Below, in pieces: positions 36,706 through 46,608 of a stretch of 64,000 nt of DNA. The stretch is taken from NCBI GenBank assembly GCA_035263125.1, contig DATFRP010000197.1:36212-100211 (forward strand), given 5' to 3'. This DNA comes from Gp6-AA40 sp035263125 (GTDB lineage Bacteria > Acidobacteriota > Vicinamibacteria > Vicinamibacterales > UBA2999). The first letter of the stretch is position 1. Each line of letters starts with the position of its first letter. The notes beneath the pieces are model-generated. The model saw only the letters and a program-made list of their open reading frames with translations. It made no database searches and was not told the DNA's origin. The translations under genes and the position numbers were made by a program.

Positions 36706-37140
36706 CTATTTCGCGACCAGCAAGCCGCCCGGCGGTGGACGTCGTTCGCGTGCCAGCGCGCTCCGCATCGATCGCATCACTTCGTTGTACAACGGCGTCC
36801 CCACGCCCGAACCGAGCCAGTTGAGTGTGGTGAGCTGCGCTGCGTAGGCTTGCGCTTCGTCGCCGCGATTCGTCGCGTGCACCTCTTCGTGGACCAATAC
36901 GCTCGCCAGCTTGCGCAACGCCTCGAAGTCGCCGCAGCGATCCGGTGCGCGCTGCAGTCGCTGAAACGTCAGGGTCGTCGTGAGCACGTAAATCTGCGGG
37001 GCAGGGGTGCGCACGAACGCTTCGGCGTGGGGCGATACGTCGGCGGGCCGCGAGCTGACGAACGTCACAGGTGGAAACTCGTCGGGCTTGCGTCCAAGCA
37101 ACTCGAGCGCGCACACGAGCACCGCTTCGGCACTCCACAT
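36706..37140 (-). CDS. small HExxH-motif protein, 144 aa
   Basis: ATG 37140 has AGGAGG six bases upstream, which fixes the start; the frame is open further. The sequence VLVHEEVHATNRGDEAQAYAAQ carries HEEVH, the zincin HExxH motif, followed by an Asp/Glu-rich helix that might hold a third ligand. No signal peptide. It could be a small zinc metallopeptidase-like protein or a degenerate relative; the fold is not established. Confidence 0.6.
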   Translation of the reverse strand: MWSAEAVLVCALELLGRKPDEFPPVTFVSSRPADVSPHAEAFVRTPAPQIYVLTTTLTFQRLQRAPDRCGDFEALRKLASVLVHEEVHATNRGDEAQAYAAQLTTLNWLGSGVGTPLYNEVMRSMRSALARERRPPPGGLLVAK

Positions 37141-37544
37141 GGCCGACCTCCTGTACGCAAGGCCGGCCTCTCCTCTACTGGATGAAGTCCAGCCCGCACT
37201 CACTTGCGGGTTGCGATCAGGGGCGTCGGGTCGTTGCAGCGCGCCGGCGTCCCACTCTTCATTCCGGAATCGGTATCCTCACCTCACTGAGGATGTGTGC
37301 TCCGTCTTATCCCCTTGACGCGTTGTAGTATCGGCGGTTCAAGCGCAACGCTCCATCCCGCGATACGTCTGGGAAGGAAATCGCCCGCTGTCTCTCATAA
37401 ACGTCAACCAAGGCTCAACCGCACAACATGCCACGCTTCTTGCCACGCGACGTCGCTACCATCCAACGACACGCAAACGTTACTTGACCCGTGACTTTCG
37501 CGGCCCGCACCATCGGCGCTACTCTTTCAGTTCTGGAGGGCACG
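37141..37544. other. 404-nt intergenic region upstream of pstS
   Basis: It separates the divergent HExxH gene and pstS, so both promoters should be here. The sequence before pstS is less GC-rich. No convincing Pho box or sigma-70 pair was found by eye, and no RNA gene is apparent. Confidence 0.35.
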
Positions 37545-38603
37545 ATGTCGCGAATGCTCTGCCCGGCTCTCGTGGTGACGGCTCTCTTCGTCGCCGCGTG
37601 CGGCAGCCCGCAGCCACAAAGCGGCCAGCAGGCTGAGGCACCCGCTGGGTCAAGCGCCACGCTCATCAACGGCGCCGGTGCGACCTTTCCCAATCCGATC
37701 TACTCGAAGTGGTTCTCCGAGTACGCCGTGCTCCATCCCGGTGTCCGCATCAACTATCAGCCGATCGGATCCGGCGGCGGAATCCGACAGCTGACGAGCC
37801 GCACCGTATTCTTCGGTGCGTCCGATATGCCGATGACCGACGAGCAGCTGAAAGCCGCCCCCGGTGCGATCCTGCATTTTCCGACCGTGCTCGGCGCGGT
37901 GGTTCCTGTCTACAACCTCGAAGGGTCGCCCGACCTGAAGTTCACGGGACAAGTGCTCGCGAACATCTATCTCGGGAAGATCAAGAAGTGGAACGACTCT
38001 GCGATCGCGAAGCTGAATCCCGGCGTGAAGCTGCCGGCGACCGACATCACGGTGGTGCATCGCTCTGAATCCTCAGGAACAACGTTCATCTTCGTCGACT
38101 ATCTCGCGAAAGTCCTGCCGGAGTTTCAGAAGACGGTCGGCGTGAATTCCGCGGTCAATTGGCCCGTCGGGATTGGCGGCAAGGGCAACGAAGGCGTCTC
38201 GGGTCTCGTCACTCAGACACCCGGCTCGATCGGCTACGTGGAGTTGATCTACGCGCTGCAGAACAGGATCAGTTTCGGCGCCGTGCAGAACGCTGCTGGC
38301 GAGTTCGTCAAAGGATCCCCGGCGTCAGTAACCAAGGCAGCCGAAGGCGCGATGGTGCCGGACGATTTCCGCGTCTCGATTACGAATGCTCCCGGCGCCG
38401 GCGCCTATCCGCTCTCGTCGTTCACATGGATCCTGCTGTACCAGGAACCGGCAGACAAGACGCAGGCAAAGGCGATGAACGAGTTCATGAAGTGGGCGCT
38501 CACCGAAGGTCAGAAGTACGCGACCGATCTCGGCTATGCGCCGCTGCCGCAGAACCTGGTCATGCGGGAACTGATGGCGCTCGACAAGATCAAGGTGTCC
38601 TGA
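37545..38603 (+). CDS. pstS: phosphate ABC transporter substrate-binding protein PstS
   Basis: 352 aa from ATG 37545 with CTGGAGGG upstream. Lipobox near residue 19 (LFVAAC), so it is a lipoprotein. PstS motifs: GAGATFPNPIYSKW at the mature start, GSGGGIRQL, FGASDMPMT, and the phosphate-binding loop VVHRSESSGTTFIF. It captures phosphate for PstCAB. The pstC, pstA, pstB and phoU genes are not in the window, so it is an isolated copy; regulation by phosphate is likely by family but not shown here. Confidence 0.95.
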   Translation: MSRMLCPALVVTALFVAACGSPQPQSGQQAEAPAGSSATLINGAGATFPNPIYSKWFSEYAVLHPGVRINYQPIGSGGGIRQLTSRTVFFGASDMPMTDEQLKAAPGAILHFPTVLGAVVPVYNLEGSPDLKFTGQVLANIYLGKIKKWNDSAIAKLNPGVKLPATDITVVHRSESSGTTFIFVDYLAKVLPEFQKTVGVNSAVNWPVGIGGKGNEGVSGLVTQTPGSIGYVELIYALQNRISFGAVQNAAGEFVKGSPASVTKAAEGAMVPDDFRVSITNAPGAGAYPLSSFTWILLYQEPADKTQAKAMNEFMKWALTEGQKYATDLGYAPLPQNLVMRELMALDKIKVS

Positions 38604-39065
38604 CCAAGCGGAGCCCGCGCGCAGTCTGTGACAACTGCCACATTTCATAGCGATGTGAGGTGGGAGCGAGGCAGGGATGCGCCCTCATGACAAGGTTGCC
38701 TCAGTGATGTGACGCGCCGGCCCGTGACGACACGGCTGGCCCGCCGAAATCACGCCAACACTCGCACTACCACGCACACCAAGGTCTGGCACGTCGCCTG
38801 CTCTCACTAGACCCGCCAGATGTTCGCGGCGGAGTTCTGATGACGTGACGCGCGAGCTCAAGCCCGCGCTCTACGAGAGAGGCGTCGGACGACAGACTGC
38901 GCTCCACCGATCAGCACTATCTGACTGGACTGCTGGCGGCGTTGCTCAGTCCGGTGACTCTTCCGGATTGACGACAGCAGCACATCACTCCCGCTGCAAC
39001 GGTGTCGAGGTTCGTCTGTCACCGATCGCAGTAGGCTGGGAGCGACGTCCGGAAGATCGTGAATC
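38604..39065. other. 462-nt intergenic region between pstS and the efflux operon
   Basis: No gene is supported here. It holds one copy of the dispersed palindrome (38850-38869). The efflux promoter is expected in the last 200 nt, but no strong sigma-70 boxes or repressor palindrome could be picked by eye. Confidence 0.4.
38850..38869. repeat. dispersed palindrome GCGCGAGCT-ca-AGCCCGCGC
   Basis: Nine-base arms with one mismatch and a CA loop, followed by CTACG like the other copies. Lies between pstS and the efflux operon. Confidence 0.6.
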
Positions 39066-40244
39066 ATGGAAGAGGACGAGTTGCGTGGCCAGGATTTGCG
39101 TCGTCACAGCGGGGGCGCGATCGCACGACGCAGGTGGATGACAGCGGTCACGATCGCGAGCGCCCTGATTGTGATCATTGCGAGCATCGTGATCCGTCAG
39201 CACCGCGATGAACTCGACGCGGCCACCACCGTGCCGCGGACACAGGGGGCGGTCAGTCTCATGACCGCAACCGCCCGCACCGGAGATATCGGCGTCTACG
39301 TGGACGCCATCGGCACCGTCACTCCCGTCTACACGAGCACCATCACGAGTCAGGTCACGGGGATGATCACCGCCGTCCACTATCGCGAATCCCAGTACGT
39401 GCGCAAAGGCGACCCGCTGGTCGATATCGATCCCCGGCCGTATCAGGCACAACTCGAGCAGGCAAAGGGCCTACTCGAGCGCGACACCCACATCCTCGAA
39501 CAATCCCGGATGAACCTCGAGCGCTATCGAGACGCCTGGGCTCGCGATGCGATTGCGAGACAGCAGCTCGACGATCAGGAAAAGCTGGTCCTGCAGAACG
39601 AAGGGACTGTCAGAAACGATCAGGGCACGGTCGACTTCAACACCACACAGCTCGCGTACTGCTACATCACGGCACCCTTCGACGGCCGCGTCGGGCTGCG
39701 CCTGGTCGATCCCGGCAACGTCGTTCAGGCGGGCAGCGCGACGCCGCTCGTCGTGTTGACACAGATGCAGCCGATTACGGTGATCTTCACGGTGTCGGAG
39801 GAACACCTCGGAGAGATTCATACCGCACAGGACCGCGGTCCGCTCCGGGTCGAGGCGCTCGATCGCGCACAATCGAACACGATCGCAACCGGAATGCTCA
39901 TCGCCATCGATAACCAGATCGACACGACCACCGGCACGGTACGGCTTCGGGCACAGTTCGACAACACGCACAACGACCTCTTCCCCAATCAGTTCGTCAA
40001 CGCGCGCCTGCTCGTGCGGACCGTGCACGACGCGGTGTTGATTCCCACCTCCGCCATTCAACACAACGGCACGATGTCGTTCGTGTACGTCATCGCCGGT
40101 GATACCGCGCACATGCGGACCGTCGCGCCCGGCGTCACGGAAGGCGGCGTGACGGCTGTCGAGGGTCTCGAGCCTGGCGTCGTGGTGGCCAACAGCAGCT
40201 TCGAACGGCTCAAGGATCGCGCACAGGTCGAGGTCACGCGGTGA
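39066..40244 (+). CDS. mdtA: RND efflux periplasmic adaptor (MdtA-like)
   Basis: 392 aa. One N-terminal membrane helix (25-43). The adaptor order is intact: beta-barrel edge, lipoyl half (VDAIGTVTPVYTSTITSQVTG, then VRKGDPLVDIDPRPY), a coiled hairpin (about 125-180), the second lipoyl half (ITAPFDGRVGLRLVDPGNVV), barrel and membrane-proximal domain (VLIPTSAIQ). It links the inner-membrane pump to the outer-membrane channel. Its stop overlaps the GTG of the first permease by 4 nt: first gene of a four-gene operon. Confidence 0.93.
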   Translation: MEEDELRGQDLRRHSGGAIARRRWMTAVTIASALIVIIASIVIRQHRDELDAATTVPRTQGAVSLMTATARTGDIGVYVDAIGTVTPVYTSTITSQVTGMITAVHYRESQYVRKGDPLVDIDPRPYQAQLEQAKGLLERDTHILEQSRMNLERYRDAWARDAIARQQLDDQEKLVLQNEGTVRNDQGTVDFNTTQLAYCYITAPFDGRVGLRLVDPGNVVQAGSATPLVVLTQMQPITVIFTVSEEHLGEIHTAQDRGPLRVEALDRAQSNTIATGMLIAIDNQIDTTTGTVRLRAQFDNTHNDLFPNQFVNARLLVRTVHDAVLIPTSAIQHNGTMSFVYVIAGDTAHMRTVAPGVTEGGVTAVEGLEPGVVVANSSFERLKDRAQVEVTR

Positions 40245-43200
40245 GCCCCTCACGGGTCTTCATCGAGCGCCCCGTCGCGACATCGTTGCTGATGGCAGCG
40301 GTGATGCTCACCGGTGCCGTCGCGTTCACGCAGTTGCCGGTGTCGGCGTTGCCCCAGGTCGACTATCCGACGATACAGGTGCTCACGTTCTATCCGGGCG
40401 CAAGTCCGGACGTCATGGCCACCACCGTCACCGCGCCGCTCGAACGTCAGTTCGGCCAGATGCCGGGACTGAACCAGATGACGTCGACGAGCGCCGGCGG
40501 CACGTCCGTGATCGTGCTCCAGTTCGCACTCAGTCTGAATCTCGACGTCGCGGAACAGGAGGTCCAGGAGGCGATCAACGCGGCTCAGAATCTTCTGCCG
40601 TCCGACCTGCCGACTCCGCCGGTCTACAGCAAGACGAACCCCGCCGATGCCCCGATTCTGACGTTCGCGATTACCTCTCCCTCACTGCCGCTCTCGCAGG
40701 TCCAGGATCTCGTCGATACGCGTCTGGCGCCGAAGCTGTCGCAGTTGAGCGGTGTCGGGCTGGTCAGCATCAGCGGGGGTCAGAAGCCCGCTGTGCGGAT
40801 TCAAGTCAACCCGGTTGCGTTGTCGTCGTACGGGATCACGCTCGAAGCCCTTCGCTCCGCGCTCACGCAGACCAGTGTCAACGGCGCGAAAGGGACGCTC
40901 GATGGCCCGCGTCAGACGTACCAAATCAACGCGAACGATCAGCTCTCCACGAGCGATGAATACCGCACCGTCGTCGTCGCCTACCGCAACGGCTCACCGG
41001 TCCTCCTGAAGGATGTCGCCACCGTCGTCGACGGTGTGGAGAACACGCGACAGGCCGCGTGGATGAATGACGTTCCCGCGATCATCGTCAACATCCAGCG
41101 GCAGCCCGGCGCGAACACCATCAGCGTGGTCGACAGCATCAAGCGGCTGCTGCCACAGCTCGAGACCACTCTTCCCGCGTCGGTTCACGTCACCACGCTG
41201 ACGGATCTCACGACCAACATCGGGGCATCCGTGCGCGACGTCGAGTTCGAGCTGATGCTGACCATCGCCCTCGTCGTGATGGTCATCTTCCTGTTTCTAC
41301 GGAGTGTCTCGGCCACGGTGATCCCGAGCGTCGCCGTGCCGCTGTCGCTCGTCGGCACCTTCGGCGCGATGTATCTGCTCGGCTACAGCCTCGACAACCT
41401 CTCGCTGATGGCCTTGACGATCTCGACCGGCTTCGTGGTCGACGATGCGATCGTGATGATCGAGAACATCTCGCGATTTCTGGAGCAAGGGGCGAGGCCG
41501 ATGCAAGCCGCGCTCGAGGGCGCGCAGCAGATCGGCTTCACGATTCTCTCGCTGACGGTGTCGCTCGTCGCCGTCCTCATCCCACTGCTCTTCATGGGCG
41601 ACGTGGTCGGCCGGCTGTTCCGCGAGTTCGCCGTGACGCTCGCCGTCACGATCGTCATCTCGGCCGTCGTGTCGCTGACGCTTACGCCGATGATGTGCTC
41701 GCGCATTCTCCGCACGCGCCCCGAGCACCAGCAGGGACGACTGTTCCGTGCGTCCGAACGCGTCTTCGACCGGACGATTGCGTTCTACGGCAGAACGTTG
41801 AAGACCGTCCTCGATCACCAGACGCTGACGCTGATCGTCGCGGTCGCGACGCTCGCTGCGACGATTGCCATCTATATCTGGATCCCCAAGGGATTCTTTC
41901 CCGTGCAGGACACCGGCGTCATTCAAGGGATCTCTCAGGCCCCCGAACCGATCTCCTTCGACGCGATGGTCGAGAAGCAGCAGGAACTGGCGAAGGTGAT
42001 CCTCCAGGATCCGGCCGTCGAGAGCCTTTCCACCTTCATTGGCGCCGACGGTGTCAACACGACGCTGAACAGCGGCCGCATGTCGATCAACCTGAAAGAC
42101 CTGTCCGAGCGCGACCTCAGGGCGCCCGACGTGATTCGCCGGCTGCAATCGAAGCTGGCCGACGTGCCGGGCATCAGGCTCTACATGCAGCCCGTGCAGA
42201 ACATCACGGTCGACGATCGCGTCAGCCGGACGCAATACCAGTACACACTCGAGGATCCGGACGCGGGAGAACTGACGGTCTGGGCACGAAGGGTCGTCGA
42301 CTCACTGAAGCAGCTGCCGGGACTCGAAGACGTCGCCACCGACCAACAGACTGGCGGCCGTGCGGTCTCGCTCACGATCGATCGCGTCACCGCGTCGCGT
42401 CTCGGCATCGCCCCCGCCACGATCGACGACACGTTGTACGACGCGTTCGGCCAGCGCCAGATCAACACGATGTACACGCAGCTGAACCAGTACCACGTGG
42501 TGCTGGAGGCGCAGGACCAGTTCCGGACCGATCCCTCGAGCCTCTCCAATATCTACATTCAGGCCAACGCGTCGACCAACACGGCGGGGACGCCGGCCGC
42601 GCCTGCCGCGACGGGATCGGCGTCAGCCGGCTCGGGTGCATCGACCGCGTCGACGCTCTACGCGCCGTCTGCCAACGTGCTCGCCGCACAAGCGAGCACC
42701 CTTCGTCCTTCGTCAGGCACAGCGCCGACGTCGCCGTTGACCTCGGCGCCGAGTTCGGCGAGCGGCAACGCCGTCCCGCTGAGCACCTTCACACACATCG
42801 AGCGCACGACGGCGCCGCTCTCGATCACCCGGCAGGGCCAGTTCCCCGCCGTCACGGTCTCGTTCAATCTCGCCCCGTCAACCGCACTTGGCGACGCCAT
42901 CACGCAAATCGAGCGTGCGGTCGGCGAGCTCCACTTGCCGCCGACCATGCAGAGTGATTTTCAGGGCACCGCCGCGGCATTCAAGAACTCGCTCACCAAC
43001 GAAGTGTTCTTGATCCTGGCCGCGCTGGTCACCGTGTACATCGTGCTGGGCGTCCTCTACGAAAGCTTCATCCACCCGATCACGATCCTCTCCACGCTGC
43101 CGTCGGCCGGGGTCGGAGCGCTGCTCGCGCTGATGCTCTTTGGTGAGGACCTGAACGTGGTCGCCATCATCGGCATCATTCTGCTCATCGGCATCGTGAA

Positions 43201-43513
43201 GAAGAACGGGATCATGATGGTCGATTTCGCGCTCGAGGCGGAGCGCCGCCGCGGCATGAGCCCGCGTGAGGCGATCTACGAGGCGAGTCTGCTCCGCTTC
43301 CGCCCCATCATGATGACGACGATGGCGGCGCTGCTGGGCGGTCTTCCGCTCGCGCTCGGCTCCGGATTCGGTTCCGAGCTGCGCCGTCCGCTCGGCATCG
43401 CGATCGTCGGCGGACTGCTCGTGAGTCAGGTGCTCACGCTGTACACCACGCCGGTCATCTACGTGTTCTTCGATCGGCTCGGCCGCCGCGTCGGCCCTCG
43501 TCCTGTGACATGA
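40241..43513 (+). CDS. mdtB: RND multidrug efflux permease (MdtB-like)
   Basis: 1090 aa from GTG 40241, overlapping mdtA. Twelve membrane helices in the RND pattern, with the proton-relay Asp pair in TGFVVDDAIVMIEN. MdtB and MdtC usually form a mixed trimer. Unusual: residues about 775-841 are an Ala/Ser/Thr/Pro-rich insert in the porter/docking region, where the sister permease has only about eight residues. It exports drugs or bile-like amphiphiles by proton antiport. The next permease start overlaps the stop (ATGA). Confidence 0.93.
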   Translation: MSPSRVFIERPVATSLLMAAVMLTGAVAFTQLPVSALPQVDYPTIQVLTFYPGASPDVMATTVTAPLERQFGQMPGLNQMTSTSAGGTSVIVLQFALSLNLDVAEQEVQEAINAAQNLLPSDLPTPPVYSKTNPADAPILTFAITSPSLPLSQVQDLVDTRLAPKLSQLSGVGLVSISGGQKPAVRIQVNPVALSSYGITLEALRSALTQTSVNGAKGTLDGPRQTYQINANDQLSTSDEYRTVVVAYRNGSPVLLKDVATVVDGVENTRQAAWMNDVPAIIVNIQRQPGANTISVVDSIKRLLPQLETTLPASVHVTTLTDLTTNIGASVRDVEFELMLTIALVVMVIFLFLRSVSATVIPSVAVPLSLVGTFGAMYLLGYSLDNLSLMALTISTGFVVDDAIVMIENISRFLEQGARPMQAALEGAQQIGFTILSLTVSLVAVLIPLLFMGDVVGRLFREFAVTLAVTIVISAVVSLTLTPMMCSRILRTRPEHQQGRLFRASERVFDRTIAFYGRTLKTVLDHQTLTLIVAVATLAATIAIYIWIPKGFFPVQDTGVIQGISQAPEPISFDAMVEKQQELAKVILQDPAVESLSTFIGADGVNTTLNSGRMSINLKDLSERDLRAPDVIRRLQSKLADVPGIRLYMQPVQNITVDDRVSRTQYQYTLEDPDAGELTVWARRVVDSLKQLPGLEDVATDQQTGGRAVSLTIDRVTASRLGIAPATIDDTLYDAFGQRQINTMYTQLNQYHVVLEAQDQFRTDPSSLSNIYIQANASTNTAGTPAAPAATGSASAGSGASTASTLYAPSANVLAAQASTLRPSSGTAPTSPLTSAPSSASGNAVPLSTFTHIERTTAPLSITRQGQFPAVTVSFNLAPSTALGDAITQIERAVGELHLPPTMQSDFQGTAAAFKNSLTNEVFLILAALVTVYIVLGVLYESFIHPITILSTLPSAGVGALLALMLFGEDLNVVAIIGIILLIGIVKKNGIMMVDFALEAERRRGMSPREAIYEASLLRFRPIMMTTMAALLGGLPLALGSGFGSELRRPLGIAIVGGLLVSQVLTLYTTPVIYVFFDRLGRRVGPRPVT

Positions 43514-46500
43514 ATCCCTCGTCCATCTTCATCCATCGCCCGGTCGCGACGACATTGCTCACCATCGCCATCGCACTGGCGGGTGCGGTGGCGTATACCG
43601 GCCTGCCGGTATCGCCGCTTCCGCAGGTGGACTTCCCGACCATCTCGGTCAATGCCAGCCTGCCCGGCGCGACGCCGGAGATCGTGGCGTCGTCGATCGC
43701 CACGCCGCTCGAGCGTCAGTTCAGCCGCATTGCCGGCGTCTCGGAGATGACGTCGGCGAGCGCCGTCGGCGCGACGACGATCACCCTGCAATTCGATCTC
43801 AGTCGGGACATCGAGGGAGCGGCGCGTGACGTCGAAGCGGCAATCAATGCCGCGCGCACATATCTTCCAGCCAACCTGCCCACCAAGCCGACGTACCGCA
43901 AGGTCAATCCCGCCGACGCGCCGATCATGATCATCGGCCTCACGTCGGATCAGTACGGTCCGCGGACGCTCTACGACCTTGCGTCTACGGTCATTCAGCA
44001 GAGGCTGTCGCAGATTCGGGGCGTCGGACAGGTGAACGTCGGCGGCGGCGCCCTGCCATCGGTGCGCGTCAACGTCAATCCGACACAGCTCAATAGCTTC
44101 GGGCTGACGCTGGGCGACATCCGGACCGCCCTGGGGGCTCAGAACTCCGACCGTCCTCGCGGCCAGCTCGCCAACGACACTGTTGCCGCTGACATCCTCG
44201 CCAACGGGCAGATCTCGCGCGCCGAGGAGTACAAACCGCTCATCATCGGCTACCACGCCGGAGCAGCAGTGCGGCTCGACGACGTCGCCGAGGTGACCGA
44301 CGATGTCGAGAACATTCGCGCCGCCGGTTATCTCAACGGGCAGCGAGCGGTGCTGCTCATCATCTTCCGCCAACCCGGCGCGAACATCATCGAGACCGTC
44401 GATCGCATCCGTACGACGCTGCCGTACATCGCCGCCACCATTCCCCGCGGCATCAATTCGACCATCGTGCTCGATCGCACCACGACCATCCGGGCCTCGG
44501 TGAGGGAAGTCGAGCGCTCACTTTCCTTCTCGGTGGTCCTGGTCATCGTGGTGGTGTTCGTGTTTCTGCGAAGGGCACGCGCCACTCTGATTCCGGGCAT
44601 CGCGGTGCCGGTGTCACTCATCGGCACGTTCGCCGCCATGCATCTCTTCGGCTACAGCCTCGACAACCTGTCGCTGATGGCGCTGACGATCTCGACTGGT
44701 TTCGTGGTCGACGACGCGATCGTGGTCATGGAGAACATCACCCGCCATCTGGAGGCCGGGATGGCGCCGCTCGCCGCTGCCCTTCAGGGCGCCAGAGAGA
44801 TCGGCTTCACCGTGCTCTCAATCAGCATTTCGCTGATTGCCGTCTTCATCCCGATCCTGCTGATGGGCGGCATCGTCGGCCGACTGTTTCGCGAGTTCGC
44901 GGTCACGTTGTCGACCGCCATCGTGATCTCGATGGTCGTGTCATTGACCACCACGCCCATGATGTGCGCCTATCTTCTACGACACGACGATGGGCATCGT
45001 CGCAGCCGAATCTCCAACGCGGCCGAGCAGGTCTTTCAGAAGGCCGTCGAGTTCTATGAGCGGTCGTTGACGTGGGTGCTCGCGCATCCAGGGCCGGTGC
45101 TCGCCGCATTGCTGGCCACGATTGCAGTGAACATCGCCTTGATCATCGAAATGCCCAAAGGCTTCTTCCCCCTGCAGGACACCGGCGTCATCGCCGGCGG
45201 GCTGCAGGGACCGCAGGATGCGTCCTTCGCGGTCATGCAGGATTCAGTGCAGAAGATCGTGACGGCCATCAAAGCGGATCCCGCGATCCAGAATGTCGTC
45301 GGGTTTACTGGTGGCCAGGGCGCCAGCAACGGCGGGTTCATCTTTGCGGCTCTGAAGCCGCTCGACGAGCGCCGGATCAGCGCGATGCAGGTCATCGCCC
45401 GGCTGCGCCCGACACTCAACTCCCTTCCGGTCGCGTCGGCGTTTCTCCAGCCGACGCAGGATCTGCGCATCGGTGGGAGAGCATCCAACGCGCTCTACCA
45501 GTACACGATTCGATCCGATACCGTCGACGATCTCGTCACGTGGGGTCCGCGGCTGCTGACGGAGATGCGGAGACTGCACGGCTTACAGGACATCAACTCC
45601 GACCAACTGCATGGCGGGCTCGAGGCGTTCCTGACCTACGATCGAGCGACCGCCGCGCGCCTGGGGCTCACGCCGCAGACGATCAATTCCACGCTCTATG
45701 CCGCGTTCGGCCAGTCGCTGGCCTCGGTCATCTACACGCCGCTCAACCAATACTTCGTGGTGCTCGAAGTCGCCCCGCGCTATTCGCAGGATCCGCAGGC
45801 GCTGCGCAACATCTACTTTCACGCCGCCAACAGAGGCGCCAGCGGCGGTGCCGTCCCACTGTCGACAGTAGCCACGAACAGGCCGGGGGCAACAGCCCTT
45901 GCCGTCAACCATGACGGGTTGTTTCCTTCGACGACGGTATCGTTCAACTTGAACCCGGGCCTGTCGTTGAGCCAGGCCACGGCGCTGGTCGAGGAGATGC
46001 GGACGCGCCTCAACGTGCCGGCCACGGTTCGCGGCTTCTTTTCGGGCACGCTGCGGGCCTACCAGCAGTCGCTGCGCAGCGAGCCGTGGCTCGTCGTGAT
46101 GGCGCTGCTCGCCGTCTACATCGTACTCGGAATGCTCTACGAGAGCCTCGCCCATCCGTTGACGATCATCTCGACGCTGCCGTCAGCCAGCGTCGGCGCG
46201 ATGCTCGCGCTGCTGCTGTTCCGCATGGATCTCAACGTGATCTCGATCATCGGCATCGTGCTCCTCATCGGGATCGTGAAGAAGAACGCGATCATGATGA
46301 TCGACTTCGCGCTCGTCGCCGAACGCGATCACCACAAGACCACCCGCGATGCGATCTTCGAGGCCTGCCTGCTTCGATTCCGCCCGATTCTCATGACGAC
46401 GATGGCGGCGCTCGTCGGCGCGCTGCCGCTGGCGTTCGGCACCGGCACCGGCTCGGAGCTCCGGCGCCCGCTCGGCATCACGATCGTTGGCGGCTTGATC

Positions 46501-46599
46501 GTCAGCCAGATGCTGACGCTGTACACTACGCCGGTTGTCTATCTCTATCTCGATCGGCTGCGGCTTTCTCTACGCCGCCAGAAAGACGGCGTGCGATGA
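43510..46599 (+). CDS. mdtC: RND multidrug efflux permease (MdtC-like)
   Basis: 1029 aa, normal length for the family. Starts at ATG 43510, overlapping mdtB. RND features: SSIFIHRPVATTLL at the N-terminus, the Asp pair in TGFVVDDAIVVMEN, and EASLLRFRPI-type ending (EACLLRFRPILMTTMAAL). It is the likely partner of the upstream permease in a heterotrimer. The outer-membrane channel gene follows after 9 nt. Confidence 0.94.
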   Translation: MNPSSIFIHRPVATTLLTIAIALAGAVAYTGLPVSPLPQVDFPTISVNASLPGATPEIVASSIATPLERQFSRIAGVSEMTSASAVGATTITLQFDLSRDIEGAARDVEAAINAARTYLPANLPTKPTYRKVNPADAPIMIIGLTSDQYGPRTLYDLASTVIQQRLSQIRGVGQVNVGGGALPSVRVNVNPTQLNSFGLTLGDIRTALGAQNSDRPRGQLANDTVAADILANGQISRAEEYKPLIIGYHAGAAVRLDDVAEVTDDVENIRAAGYLNGQRAVLLIIFRQPGANIIETVDRIRTTLPYIAATIPRGINSTIVLDRTTTIRASVREVERSLSFSVVLVIVVVFVFLRRARATLIPGIAVPVSLIGTFAAMHLFGYSLDNLSLMALTISTGFVVDDAIVVMENITRHLEAGMAPLAAALQGAREIGFTVLSISISLIAVFIPILLMGGIVGRLFREFAVTLSTAIVISMVVSLTTTPMMCAYLLRHDDGHRRSRISNAAEQVFQKAVEFYERSLTWVLAHPGPVLAALLATIAVNIALIIEMPKGFFPLQDTGVIAGGLQGPQDASFAVMQDSVQKIVTAIKADPAIQNVVGFTGGQGASNGGFIFAALKPLDERRISAMQVIARLRPTLNSLPVASAFLQPTQDLRIGGRASNALYQYTIRSDTVDDLVTWGPRLLTEMRRLHGLQDINSDQLHGGLEAFLTYDRATAARLGLTPQTINSTLYAAFGQSLASVIYTPLNQYFVVLEVAPRYSQDPQALRNIYFHAANRGASGGAVPLSTVATNRPGATALAVNHDGLFPSTTVSFNLNPGLSLSQATALVEEMRTRLNVPATVRGFFSGTLRAYQQSLRSEPWLVVMALLAVYIVLGMLYESLAHPLTIISTLPSASVGAMLALLLFRMDLNVISIIGIVLLIGIVKKNAIMMIDFALVAERDHHKTTRDAIFEACLLRFRPILMTTMAALVGALPLAFGTGTGSELRRPLGITIVGGLIVSQMLTLYTTPVVYLYLDRLRLSLRRQKDGVR

Positions 46600-46608
46600 G
46601 GAGAGGTC

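Noticed and set aside
37388..37410. Possible Pho box upstream of pstS (CTGTCTCTCATAAACGTCA)
   Set aside because: Only partly resembles the CTGTCATA-like direct repeat, with wrong spacing; too weak to claim.
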